Shown here: one piece after another, positions 35,740-44,337 of the stretch
How positions within the stretch are numbered: the first letter of the stretch is position 1
How the letters are laid out: every line of letters begins with the position of its first letter
NCBI RefSeq assembly: GCF_003217295.1
Contig: NZ_QJTJ01000021.1
Location: forward strand, 1 to 58,398
Length of the DNA stretch: 58,398 bases
Source: Ureibacillus chungkukjangi
GTDB lineage: Bacteria; Bacillota; Bacilli; Bacillales_A; Planococcaceae
Direction of reading: 5' to 3'
Program-made: the position numbers and the translations under genes
Notes under the pieces: model-generated
Told to the model about the DNA's origin: nothing
What the model saw: only the letters and a program-made list of their open reading frames with translations
The model's database searches: none

Positions 35740-36582
35740 TTATTCAGCGAAATAAATAAATCCAATTGCACCAGGGCCAGTGTGTGTGCTAATGATCGGA
35801 GAAGTAAATTTAATCTCTATGTCCTTGATGCCAGTTGATTCAACTAGTTCAATAAGCGGGTTACCCATAGTTGTTAATCCGTCCGCATGAGAAATTCCAA
35901 CAGCTTTAACTGTTTTCCCTGCAACATCCTCTTGGAACTGCTTAAATAAGTAACTAACAACCTGTTTGTGACTTCTTACCTTCGCAACTGGTGTATAAGA
36001 TCCATCATCGAGTGTAGCAATTGGCTTGATGTTTAATAAAGAACCAATCATTCCTGTTCCTTTACCAATACGGCCACCCTTAATAAGATTATCTAATTTG
36101 TCTACCACTACAAATAATCTTGTGTTTTTTCTTACCTCTTCAAGGCGGGCAATGATTTGCTCTACTGAGGCACCTGCATCACGTAGTTTAATGGCCTCAC
36201 GAATTTGAATAGCAAGTCCCACCGCGATGTAGCGTGAATCGAAAACCGTTACGTCTGAATCACTCATTTCAGCTGCTTGTCGTGCCGAATCAAATGTTCC
36301 ACTCATTCCACCAGTCATATGAATGGAGATAATTTGATCGCCCGTGCTTCCCAGTTCGTCATAAAGTTCTTTGAATTTCCCTGGTGCTGGCTGAGAGCTT
36401 TTTGGTAATTCCTTTGAGTTTTTCATTAGGTCTAAAAATGATTCAGGTTCTACATCCTGACCATCTATATAGGTTTTTCCATCAATTTGAATTGTTAAAG
36501 GTACGACTTTAATGTCATGTTCCATTAATTCTTCTTTTGTTAAATCACAAGTTGAATCTGTAACAATATGAATTCGTCCCAA
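35740..36582 (-). CDS. degV: DegV-family fatty-acid-binding protein
   Basis: The 280-residue two-domain protein matches DegV/FakB. The N-domain holds IVTDSTCDLTKEEL (about 5-18) and SQPAPGKFKELYDEL. IHMTGGMSGTFDSARQAAEM (about 87-106) contains the fatty-acid carboxylate ligands. A second-domain block reads LNIKPIATLDDGSYTPVAKVRS. It likely presents fatty acids to FakA for phosphorylation; no fakA gene is in the window. Translation starts at TTG behind AAAGGATG. Monocistronic. Confidence 0.92.
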   Translation of the reverse strand: MGRIHIVTDSTCDLTKEELMEHDIKVVPLTIQIDGKTYIDGQDVEPESFLDLMKNSKELPKSSQPAPGKFKELYDELGSTGDQIISIHMTGGMSGTFDSARQAAEMSDSDVTVFDSRYIAVGLAIQIREAIKLRDAGASVEQIIARLEEVRKNTRLFVVVDKLDNLIKGGRIGKGTGMIGSLLNIKPIATLDDGSYTPVAKVRSHKQVVSYLFKQFQEDVAGKTVKAVGISHADGLTTMGNPLIELVESTGIKDIEIKFTSPIISTHTGPGAIGFIYFAE

Positions 36583-36779
36583 AATGACACATCCTTTAAT
36601 ATAGTAGAAATATTATAATACAAATATTCACTCTGGAATAATGACAAATGTAATCGATTTCAAAAAATACCTATACTTTGTGTATTTATTGTTCACAATT
36701 GTAAAGAAATTTATATGACAAATGATAGTATCTGTCCATTTATTATTCAAGTATAGTGAAATCACAGGGAGTGAAAACG

Positions 36780-37421
36780 ATGAAAAATAACGAAGCATTT
36801 GATTATAAAAATTGGAAAGAAGAATTATGGAATGCGATTACACATGGAATTGGCTTATTTATAAGTATTCCCGCTTGCGTCATTTTAATAATTCTCGCCG
36901 TTCAAAAAGGAAGCACGGTCCAAATTGTTTCTAATTCCGTTTTTGGAGCTTCACTTGTCCTTTTGTTTTTAATGTCAACTTTACTACACAGTATGCCCGA
37001 AAAATATAAAAGATTTTTCTCTATTTTAGATCATTCATCTATTTACATACTTATTGCAGGAAGCTATACACCATTTTTGTTAGTTGCCGTGGATGGAGTT
37101 TTTGGAATTGTTCTCCTTTGTACCATCTGGTCAATCGCTATTTTTGGCGTAGTATTTAAATGTCTATTTATCCATAAATTCGAAACTTTCTCATTAATAC
37201 TTTACATTGTTATGGGCTGGCTAATTATCTTTGCCATTAAACCATTGTACCAGTTCCTGCAATTTGATGGATTCACTGTTTTACTAGCTGGAGGATTGCT
37301 ATTTACTTTTGGCTCAATCTTCTACGCTTGGAGAAAAATCCCCTACAACCATGCAATTTGGCATCTGTTCGTTATTGCGGGCTGCGCTTGTTTAGTGATA
37401 TGTGTGGCAGTATATCTTTAA
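36780..37421 (+). CDS. Hemolysin III / PAQR-family membrane protein
   Basis: The 213-residue protein has seven hydrophobic segments and the family signature EELWNAITHGIGLFISIPA near the N-terminus. SLLHSMPEKYKRFFSILDHSSIYILIAGSYTPF-type residues lie in the middle, and NHAIWHLFVIAGC near the end. Conserved His and Asp residues suggest metal-dependent membrane hydrolase ancestry. Function in bacteria is unclear and lysis is not implied. Start ATG 36780 sits 12 bases after AGGGAG, 24 bases inside the longest frame. Confidence 0.9.
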   Translation: MKNNEAFDYKNWKEELWNAITHGIGLFISIPACVILIILAVQKGSTVQIVSNSVFGASLVLLFLMSTLLHSMPEKYKRFFSILDHSSIYILIAGSYTPFLLVAVDGVFGIVLLCTIWSIAIFGVVFKCLFIHKFETFSLILYIVMGWLIIFAIKPLYQFLQFDGFTVLLAGGLLFTFGSIFYAWRKIPYNHAIWHLFVIAGCACLVICVAVYL

Positions 37422-37483
37422 ACGAAGTTAGCAGGCTATTTACATTTAGCAATATACCCAACACGAATTATCTAAAAACCTAA

Positions 37484-37526
37484 AATAAAGGGAATCAATC
37501 ATAAAATTTGATTGATTCCCTTTTTA
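37484..37526. terminator. Bidirectional terminator between hemolysin III and MMPL genes
   Basis: An approximately 15-bp stem around AAAGGGAATCAATCA (from 37487) and its complement (to 37524) has a short loop. T tracts lie on both sides. It lies between convergent genes. Confidence 0.9.
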
Positions 37527-37571
37527 TAATGGTCTTATGCGAAACCTATTCTTTCAAAAATATTTTACTTA

Positions 37572-40500
37572 TTACTTTTCCTTAGAAACCAATTTTTTTA
37601 AAGCTTCTGGTAAAGCGATTAACGCTGGGACAAACAGTGGAAGTAAAATAAAGCATAAAACAATCAGTCCCGTTATGACTGCAATCGCTAATTCAGTTAA
37701 CAGGACAATTCCTGCTGGCATTAATGTAGCGAATGTACCGCCAAGAATAATTACTGCTGAAATAATTACTCCACCTGTATGCTTAGATGCAAGCACAATT
37801 GCTTCTTTTGCAGTAAGCTCAGGGTATTCCTTAAAGCGCATCATTAAGAAGATGCTATAGTCTACTCCAAGTGCCACGATTATGATAAAGGAGAAGAAAG
37901 GAACAAATGAAGAAATTCCTGCATATCCCAAAATATCTAGGAAAATAAAGTTAATGATGAACATGGCAGTATAGTACGCGCCAATAAGCGACGCTGTGAT
38001 AAATACTGGTGTCCAGAATGAACGAATCACCAGGAATAACACGAGTAATACACCAATAATCACAATTACTGTTGTACGATTTAAATCCCTTGATAATACA
38101 TCGTTCATATCATTAGTTGTTGCACTTGTTCCAACAGTTCCGCTCTTTGCATCAGAAAGTTGTGTTCCTTTTAGCCCGTTGGAAAGCGCATCATTAATTT
38201 GACTTACTGTTGCCAATGCTGCATCTGAATATGGATCATCCTTTAAAACTACTGTCAATTTAGTGATTTGACGATCCTCAGACATAAATGCATCCAAGGA
38301 TTTTTTAAATTCTTCGTTTGTTAAAGCTTCCTCAGGAATAAAAAATGTCTTATTCGTATTTAGCTGAGTTAAATAACCATTCGTTTGATCAAGCCCGCTT
38401 GATATTTCTTCCAACCCATCATTTACATCAGTTAATTTATCGCCAAATTCACCGAAACCATTAAGACCTGCAACTAACTGCTGTTGACCAGCCTTCATTT
38501 CACTCAGTCCGGTATTAACTGCATTCATATTGGTTACGATTGTGTCAATTCCTGAAGATGCTTGTCCAAGGCCATTCTTTAATTTTTTCAAACCATCTGC
38601 CATCTGCGATAAACCATCAGTCATACTTGCCAGACTTTTATTCGCAGTGGCAAAGCCTGCATTTGCTGTATTATAGTTTTCATTTAAAACAGCGATACTC
38701 TCAGGTGTGATTTGACTTAGAGAGGTTGAAAGCTGATCGATAGTTTGTTTTAGTGCTTGGAAGTTTGAATCTGTTTCAGATCCCTCGTAACTATTGCCTA
38801 TTGCATCTGTCATAGATTGCATTTGAATAAGTGCACCTTTGACTGCTAATAGCGCGTTTGCTGCATCTTGATAATGTGTTCCCATTTCAGAGTAACCAGC
38901 CTGCAATTTCCCATAATTTTCTGCTAAAATCGCAACTCCATTACTCATAGCTGAAAGATTAGTTTCTATAGCTGCCAAGCCATTCTGAATCGTTTGTGGA
39001 TTATTAGTCCCATCATCGATTCCAGCTTGAATTTGTTTAAGACCATTTGCTAAGGCTGTAACACCAGCCTGAAGTTTTTCTGTACCATCAACCATTTGGC
39101 TTGCTTTAGAAAAGTCGGCGGATTTTAAACCTTTTTGAGCTTCTGACAATCCGCTATATATTTGGTCGACTCCAACTTTTGTTTGGGAAATTCCATCTGT
39201 AACACTTCCCATTTGACTATCGACATAAAAGTCTTCAATTGGCTGTCCTTGAGGCTGAGTAACAGAAGAAACCATTTTCACACCATCAAGGGCCTTTAAT
39301 CTCTCTGTAATATTATCAATAATAGCAAGAGATTCATTGTTATTAAGTGGCTGATCATTTTCAATTACAACAGTAGCCGGCATAGCTTGACCTTTTCCAA
39401 AATGCTCTGCTACTAGATTAATAGCTTTTGATGAAGGATAACTATCTCCTAGCTCTCCAACTGTATCGAAATTAAGTTTTTCGTCATGAAGCAAGATCAT
39501 CGGTAAAATAAGCACGAGAATAATCACCGTAACAAGTATCGGATGCTTAGTACCGAAGGAAGAGGTTTTCTCCCAAAATTTATTCTCCTTATGTCCCCCT
39601 ACATTTTTCGATGGCCAGAAAATTTTCTTGCCTAACACTTTCATGATAAATGGTGTTAATGTCAAAATTTCGATCAATAAAATGGTTACGCCAATCACAA
39701 CAACTACACCAGATTGATAGATTGGAGATTCAGAGAATACGAGTGCAAGGAAAGCTATAAATACAGTAAGAATACTATAAGCAATTGTTTTTCCCGCTGT
39801 TTTATACGTATTAATTATTGAATCATCTACTGATTTACCATTAGCTAATTCTTCTTTAAATCGATTAAATAAAAGAATGTTATAATCTGTACCAATCCCG
39901 AACAAGATCAAAACTAAAAGCATTTGCGTAAGACTCGTAATTGGGAAGCCAGCTTTATCAATTAGCTGTGCAGCAATCCCCATTGACACAAGGTAGGAAA
40001 ATGCTACTGCCACAAGAGAGATAAAAGGAGTAACAACTGATTTAAAGGCGATAACTAATACTACGAGTATGAAAATCACCGTCAGTGCAGCACTTTTTTC
40101 AACTCCTGCCTGTGAAGCTTTTAAATAGTCATTATTTATGAAATCTTCACCACTAAGATAAAATTCGACAGGGACACTATCAAGTTTGTTTTCAAACTGT
40201 GTCTTAATGTCATCGATTTCTCGTCCTTTTTTATCTAACTTATAGCTCACCATTAAGGTTGTACCATCTTCAGAGAATAAAGAGCTCTTGGCATCTGGTA
40301 AACTGAAAGGGTCAATCATTTCTGTAATACCAAGCTCTTTGCTACTACTGCGAATTGATTCAACCGCATCTCCTATTTTTTGCATTTCTTCCTCAGAAAT
40401 TTTATCTTCATCGTAAAAAACAATTAAATTATCTGTTCCTTCAGTGGTATTCATTTTTGCCAAAATATCCCCTGCGATTACAGAAGGACTATCACTACTT

Positions 40501-40622
40501 GTACCTTCCTGTCCTTTTTGTCTTAATATCGCATTAATATCTGGCTGTATTATTGTTAACAATATTGTCGCAATAAGCCAAATTACAAAAATAGCCCAGC
40601 GTCTTTTTATGATGGTTTTCAC
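37572..40622 (-). CDS. MMPL/RND-family transporter with long coiled-coil insert
   Basis: The 1016-residue efflux-type protein has one N-terminal helix, an extracellular domain, then two clusters of membrane helices (about 170-370 and 830-1005). Each cluster carries an RND-like core (GIGTDYNILLFNRFKEE and ALGVDYSIFLMMRFKEY). Between them (about 470-780) is a long repetitive helical region with regular GL and LQ/LK steps, as in YhgE/Pip-type insertions. It probably exports lipids or a toxic amphiphile. Start GTG behind GGAGG. It follows a marR gene by 26 bases in one operon. Confidence 0.93.
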   Translation of the reverse strand: MKTIIKRRWAIFVIWLIATILLTIIQPDINAILRQKGQEGTSSDSPSVIAGDILAKMNTTEGTDNLIVFYDEDKISEEEMQKIGDAVESIRSSSKELGITEMIDPFSLPDAKSSLFSEDGTTLMVSYKLDKKGREIDDIKTQFENKLDSVPVEFYLSGEDFINNDYLKASQAGVEKSAALTVIFILVVLVIAFKSVVTPFISLVAVAFSYLVSMGIAAQLIDKAGFPITSLTQMLLVLILFGIGTDYNILLFNRFKEELANGKSVDDSIINTYKTAGKTIAYSILTVFIAFLALVFSESPIYQSGVVVVIGVTILLIEILTLTPFIMKVLGKKIFWPSKNVGGHKENKFWEKTSSFGTKHPILVTVIILVLILPMILLHDEKLNFDTVGELGDSYPSSKAINLVAEHFGKGQAMPATVVIENDQPLNNNESLAIIDNITERLKALDGVKMVSSVTQPQGQPIEDFYVDSQMGSVTDGISQTKVGVDQIYSGLSEAQKGLKSADFSKASQMVDGTEKLQAGVTALANGLKQIQAGIDDGTNNPQTIQNGLAAIETNLSAMSNGVAILAENYGKLQAGYSEMGTHYQDAANALLAVKGALIQMQSMTDAIGNSYEGSETDSNFQALKQTIDQLSTSLSQITPESIAVLNENYNTANAGFATANKSLASMTDGLSQMADGLKKLKNGLGQASSGIDTIVTNMNAVNTGLSEMKAGQQQLVAGLNGFGEFGDKLTDVNDGLEEISSGLDQTNGYLTQLNTNKTFFIPEEALTNEEFKKSLDAFMSEDRQITKLTVVLKDDPYSDAALATVSQINDALSNGLKGTQLSDAKSGTVGTSATTNDMNDVLSRDLNRTTVIVIIGVLLVLFLVIRSFWTPVFITASLIGAYYTAMFIINFIFLDILGYAGISSFVPFFSFIIIVALGVDYSIFLMMRFKEYPELTAKEAIVLASKHTGGVIISAVIILGGTFATLMPAGIVLLTELAIAVITGLIVLCFILLPLFVPALIALPEALKKLVSKEK

Positions 40623-40648
40623 CTTGTAGCCTCCATTTTTACTATATG

Positions 40649-41152
40649 TTATTTCCCACGTTTTTCTTTTTCAGAGAAGTATAATATGTCGATGAAATCA
40701 TAGTTGTCAATTCCCTCAGCAAGCATTTTTTCTTTTGCGGCAGACACTAATAATTTCATCCCTTTCTCCACTATTTCTTGCTCTTCTTGAGTTAAAAGAT
40801 TCATTACACCAATTAGTGACTGATTTGTGACCTCGGAAATACTTTCATCAATTTTTTCAACTAAACTAGGAGCTAACGAAATATCTACTAGTCGTTTATC
40901 TTTTTGATTTGGCCTTTTTACCAGCAATTCTTTTGCAATCAATCTATCCACAATATCTGAAACCGTACTTTGAGTCATTTTCAAATTTTGCGAGAGTTGC
41001 TTAATGCTAACAGTTTTATGGGCATATACATCGCCAATAACCCTTATTTGAGGAATAGTTACGCCATGCTCTTCTGCTGTTTTCTGTAAGCTTTTCATCG
41101 TATAGCGGTGTATAAAATCAATAGATTCACCAATAAACTCAGCTTTATTCAC
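40649..41152 (-). CDS. MarR-family repressor of the MMPL operon
   Basis: From GTG 41152 the protein has 167 residues. The winged helix-turn-helix is clear: VSIKQLSQNLKMTQSTVSDIVDRL, then KRPNQKDKRLVDISL for the wing. It probably binds the overlapping inverted repeats just upstream of itself, repressing its own operon until a ligand releases it. AAGGGGATACTAACT upstream selects GTG over earlier in-frame codons. The neighbouring MMPL pump is the likely target. Confidence 0.9.
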   Translation of the reverse strand: MNKAEFIGESIDFIHRYTMKSLQKTAEEHGVTIPQIRVIGDVYAHKTVSIKQLSQNLKMTQSTVSDIVDRLIAKELLVKRPNQKDKRLVDISLAPSLVEKIDESISEVTNQSLIGVMNLLTQEEQEIVEKGMKLLVSAAKEKMLAEGIDNYDFIDILYFSEKEKRGK

Positions 41153-41183
41153 AGTTAGTATCCCCTTCCTTAGATAAATCGGA

Positions 41184-41234
41184 TACGATACATCGTACAC
41201 GATATATATTAAGAATAAAAAATTCCTTTGTCAA
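41184..41234 (-). promoter_or_regulatory. Promoter and operator of the marR-MMPL operon
   Basis: On the minus strand TTGACA (41229-41234) and TAATAT (41206-41211) are 17 bases apart. Immediately downstream, ATCGTGTACGAT-like and TACGATGTATCGTA-like overlapping palindromes cover 41184-41203. This is the expected site for a self-repressing MarR dimer. Confidence 0.75.
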
Positions 41235-41328
41235 TGTTTATTATTTTCATTCATAGATTTTATGGCCTATTTTTTAAGTTACTTATAGAGATAAAAGTCA
41301 TATATTACTAAGTTGACTTTTGTTCCAT

Positions 41329-41358
41329 TAAAAAATAGCCATCCAAAATGGACGACTA
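41329..41358 (-). terminator. Terminator of the SDR gene
   Basis: On the minus strand TAGTCGTCC and GGATGGCTA pair over nine bases (two wobble pairs) around a five-base loop, then a T tract follows. Confidence 0.75.
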
Positions 41359-41374
41359 TAAAAAGGGTGTTTTT

Positions 41375-42283
41375 TTATGATTGACGAATTATTCCTCCAT
41401 TTACATGAAGTACTTGACCAGTTACGTACATCGACTCGTTAGCTGCGAGGTATACAAATGCAGGAGCGACTTCAAATGGCTGAGCTGCACGTCCCATTGG
41501 TATGTCAGTACCCAGTGTTGCTACATCATCTGCTGGATATGTGCTAACAGTAAGTGGTGTCCATGCCGGCCCTGGAGCAACACCATTTACCCTTATTCCC
41601 TTTTCTACAAGTGATAGTGCCAAGGACCGTGTAAATGATACAACTGCCCCCTTTGAAGCTGCGTAGTCAAGTACGTTCTTTTCTCCCTCATATGCAACTC
41701 TCGAAGCTGTATTAATAATTGAGCTACCCTTCTTTAAATATGGAAGAGCAGCTTTTGTCATATAAAATAATGGATATACATTTGTTCTGAAGGTGTCGTC
41801 AAGTTGGTCATTAGAAACATCCATAATATCCTTTGTGTAAGGCTGAACCGCTGCATTATTCACTACAATATTAATTCGCCCAAATTTCTCTATAGTATGA
41901 GTTATAGCATGCTCAGAAGTTGTTGGTTCACGCAAATCTCCTCGGATTAGAAGACAACTGATTCCGAATTTCTCTACATATTGCTTTGTCTCTTGTGCAT
42001 CTCGATCCTCATTAAGATAGACGATCGTTAAGTTAGCCCCCTCTTTCGCATAAGCTACTGCCACTGCACGTCCAATACCACTATCGCCACCAGTAATAAG
42101 CGCAACCTTACCTTTAAGCTTTCCACTACCTTTATATCCAGCATAATCAAATATGGGTCTTGGATTCATTGCCCATTCCATGCCAGGTGCCTGATCTTGA
42201 TGCTGAGGCGGAAAAGCAATTGGCTGTTGCACTCCCTTTTGTACTACACCTAGGTACGGGTAAACCGGATAATCTTGAGTCAT
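41375..42283 (-). CDS. Short-chain dehydrogenase/reductase (YhdF/YhxC-like)
   Basis: The 302-residue oxidoreductase has an N-terminal extension (about 1-55) with PVYPYLGVVQKGVQ, seen in Bacillus stress-type SDRs. The Rossmann nucleotide motif GGDSGIGRAVA is near 66-76. NNAAVQPY, the catalytic Ser in INTASRVA and Tyr-x3-Lys in DYAASKGA follow. The C-terminus GQVLHVNGG is typical. The substrate is unknown; general-stress aldehyde or sugar oxidation is plausible. A sigma-B promoter was looked for and not found. Monocistronic. Confidence 0.9.
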   Translation of the reverse strand: MTQDYPVYPYLGVVQKGVQQPIAFPPQHQDQAPGMEWAMNPRPIFDYAGYKGSGKLKGKVALITGGDSGIGRAVAVAYAKEGANLTIVYLNEDRDAQETKQYVEKFGISCLLIRGDLREPTTSEHAITHTIEKFGRINIVVNNAAVQPYTKDIMDVSNDQLDDTFRTNVYPLFYMTKAALPYLKKGSSIINTASRVAYEGEKNVLDYAASKGAVVSFTRSLALSLVEKGIRVNGVAPGPAWTPLTVSTYPADDVATLGTDIPMGRAAQPFEVAPAFVYLAANESMYVTGQVLHVNGGIIRQS

Positions 42284-42566
42284 TTTTTCAAGTATCCTTC
42301 CATATATAATTTTTATAAAATCTGTCTAAAGGCAACTTTAGAGGTATAGTATGTCGCATGCTTTAATATTGTGCAGTTCAATAATTATGAAAACCTATAA
42401 ATGGACTCTTTACTTGTCCTTCAAATTTTAACTAATCATATTACGAACGAATTTCATATCTAAGACAATTAGCACTAGAATATCGAATCCGTAATATTAA
42501 GATAGATTAGCATTTTTCCGTACCCGTCACTTTTCACACAGTCCATAACATGAATAAATCTTGAAA
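42284..42566. other. Intergenic stretch upstream of the SDR gene
   Basis: No plausible gene is seen here. It should hold the SDR promoter, but no clear hexamer pair was identified. Confidence 0.35.
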
Positions 42567-42609
42567 TACAAAACGAACATCAAATACTACTAGAGGTAGC
42601 ATCCGATGT
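42567..42609 (-). terminator. Terminator of the NAD(P)H reductase operon
   Basis: The arms 42577-42590 and 42596-42609 pair over 14 positions (three wobble pairs) with a five-base loop. A T-rich tail follows on the minus strand. Confidence 0.75.
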
Positions 42610-42628
42610 CCATTTAACTATCAATATA

Positions 42629-43174
42629 TTATTTTCTTAATGTTAGTAAGGCGCCGCTCCAAGCAATAACTTGGTCAAGCATTGCATTTACATTTGTAAG
42701 GTGTAATTCAGCTGGTTTGAATGTTGTATAGTTTTCAAAATCTGTGAATAGAGATAATGTAGGGTGTACGCGTACATCTGCAATCATTAACTCTCCCATA
42801 ATTCCGCGCAAATGCTCTGCTGCACGAGCACCACCAGTCGAACCGTAGCTCACAATACCAGCTGCTTTGTTATTCCATGCTTCACGAGCGAAATCAATTG
42901 CATTTTTTAAAGCTCCACTGATGCTGTGGTTATATTCTTGCGCAACAAATACAAAACCATCTAGGCTAAATAATTTTTCATTCCAAGCTGCGATTCCTGG
43001 CTCTGAACCATCCGTAGTTCCTAAGAATGGTAATTTATAATCTGCAATGTCAACGATTTCATAGTTTGCGTCTCCGCGGCTATCTGCAATTCCTTTAATC
43101 CATTCAGCCACTTGTGGACTAACACGTCCTTCTCTTGTGCTTCCAATTATGATACCAATGTTTAGCTTTGTCAT
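42629..43174 (-). CDS. NAD(P)H-dependent FMN reductase
   Basis: The 181-residue flavodoxin-like protein opens with IGIIIGSTREGRVSPQVAEWI, the FMN-phosphate loop. FVFVAQEYNHSISGALKNAID (about 75-95) is the signature of YhdA/azoreductase-type NADPH-FMN reductases. SYGSTGGARAAEHLRG lies near 109-124. It probably reduces quinones, azo or nitro compounds with FMN. It lies 39 bases behind a marR gene and after doxX, a set typical of electrophile or quinone detoxification. GGAGGAAATTAATC precedes ATG. Confidence 0.92.
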   Translation of the reverse strand: MTKLNIGIIIGSTREGRVSPQVAEWIKGIADSRGDANYEIVDIADYKLPFLGTTDGSEPGIAAWNEKLFSLDGFVFVAQEYNHSISGALKNAIDFAREAWNNKAAGIVSYGSTGGARAAEHLRGIMGELMIADVRVHPTLSLFTDFENYTTFKPAELHLTNVNAMLDQVIAWSGALLTLRK

Positions 43175-43213
43175 GATTAATTTCCTCCATCACTTGTTTT
43201 TTAATTTATTTAT

Positions 43214-43648
43214 CTAACCTTGTGCACCCATTCCAATTCTTTTTAGTAAATCAATTAGAAGTTCTTTTTCCTCATCCGAGATAAATGAAAAGTTTTCAGA
43301 AATAGTAGTAGCATGTTTAGGGAAAACCTGATCAAAAAGTGTTTTGCCTTCTTCAGTCAGTACAACATTGGATGCCCTTCTGTCGTTTGGGATAGGCTGT
43401 CTTTCAACAAGCCCCTTTTTCTCTAACTTATCCACAACGTAAGTGATACTTCCACTTGGGATTGACAATGTTTCACTTATTTTTTGCACTGGATGAGGCC
43501 CTTTACTATAAAGCAATTCAAGAATCATAAAATTTTCACTACTGATCTTATGATTGGCGATATCCTTTTGTATATTTTCAACAACTGCTTTCGTTGCTTT
43601 TAGCCAAACACGAAATAATTTTAAATCTAGATTATTTTGCTCTTCCAT
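43214..43648 (-). CDS. MarR-family regulator (MhqR/YodB-like context)
   Basis: The 144-residue repressor has a winged helix with VQKISETLSIPSGSITYVVDKLEKKGLV (about 55-82) and the wing RQPIPNDRRASNVVLTEEG. Between doxX and an NAD(P)H reductase it likely controls both, and probably itself. The context mirrors MhqR-type electrophile-responsive systems. No conserved N-terminal Cys like that of YodB is seen, so ligand sensing is not established. AGGAGATTGAGTA precedes ATG. Confidence 0.9.
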   Translation of the reverse strand: MEEQNNLDLKLFRVWLKATKAVVENIQKDIANHKISSENFMILELLYSKGPHPVQKISETLSIPSGSITYVVDKLEKKGLVERQPIPNDRRASNVVLTEEGKTLFDQVFPKHATTISENFSFISDEEKELLIDLLKRIGMGAQG

Positions 43649-43767
43649 TACTCAATCTCCTAACTATAAGGCTTATCTTCGTCTACTATATAAAGGATAA
43701 TCAACTTCAGTTGGATTCTCAATAAGCAGCACCCGAAGCATCTACCTTTAGGACTTGATGAGCAAGC

Positions 43768-44121
43768 TTAAATTAATGAACCAAAATTAATAACCAGTAC
43801 GATTAATCCTAAAAATAACAGAATAATTGGCATCATCAAATCTTTTACAGCATCTTCAATTTTGATATGAGTGAAAATTGCACCAAGCATCGTCACAACG
43901 ATTACTAAACCACCCCATGCTGCCAAAGCTGAATTCCAAATACCCGCAATAACTAATACAGCTGCAGCAAGTTCAACTACTCCTGTAAATACTCTAAACC
44001 AAGCAGGGTAACCATAATTCTTAAAGCCTTCAACCATTTGCTGAGACCCAAGCTTCATAAAACCAAACATTAGGAACCCTAAACCTAATAGAACCTGTAA
44101 AATTATTGATAAAATCGTCAA
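43768..44121 (-). CDS. DoxX-family membrane protein
   Basis: The 117-residue protein has four hydrophobic helices and the family pattern LGFLMFGFMKLGSQQMVEGF then YPAWFRVFTGVVELAAAVLV. DoxX-like proteins are frequent partners of quinone- and oxidant-detoxifying genes. It is the first gene of the doxX-marR-reductase operon. Start TTG behind AGAGAAAG. The region upstream carries several TAGGATAA-like repeats. Confidence 0.87.
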   Translation of the reverse strand: MTILSIILQVLLGLGFLMFGFMKLGSQQMVEGFKNYGYPAWFRVFTGVVELAAAVLVIAGIWNSALAAWGGLVIVVTMLGAIFTHIKIEDAVKDLMMPIILLFLGLIVLVINFGSLI

Positions 44122-44151
44122 TTACTTTCTCTCCCATTAGACTAACAATAT

Positions 44152-44219
44152 TTAGCCTAAAATTATTTATCCTAAACTTAGGACTATTTTATCCTAACAC
44201 TAGGCTATATTCAAGTCAA
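44152..44219 (-). promoter_or_regulatory. Promoter with repeated operator-like sites before doxX
   Basis: On the minus strand TTGACT (44214-44219) and TAGGAT (44191-44196) are 17 bases apart. TCCTAAACTTAGGA (44170-44183) is an inverted repeat. CCTAACACTAGG (44193-44204) is another, and TAGCCTAA (44153-44160) repeats a half-site. They overlap and follow the -10, as expected for repression by the MarR protein. Confidence 0.65.
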
Positions 44220-44291
44220 TATGGGATTGAATACTTTTTTAACCTCTTAAAATAAAAAAAGAACAAATTTCCCGTGGGGTTATTTGCTCGA

Positions 44292-44329
44292 TAATTTAAA
44301 AGCCCGAATACACAATCTGTATTCGGGCA
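44292..44329 (-). terminator. Terminator of the GntR-ABC operon
   Basis: GCCCGAATACA (44302-44312) pairs with TGTATTCGGGC (44318-44328). A T run follows on the minus strand. Its core CGAATAC/GTATTCG recurs in other terminators here. Confidence 0.88.
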
Positions 44330-44337
44330 TGGGTACA

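Noticed and set aside
42284-42500. Possible sigma-B promoter for the SDR stress-type gene
   Set aside because: No GTTT plus GGGTAT pair at correct spacing was found.
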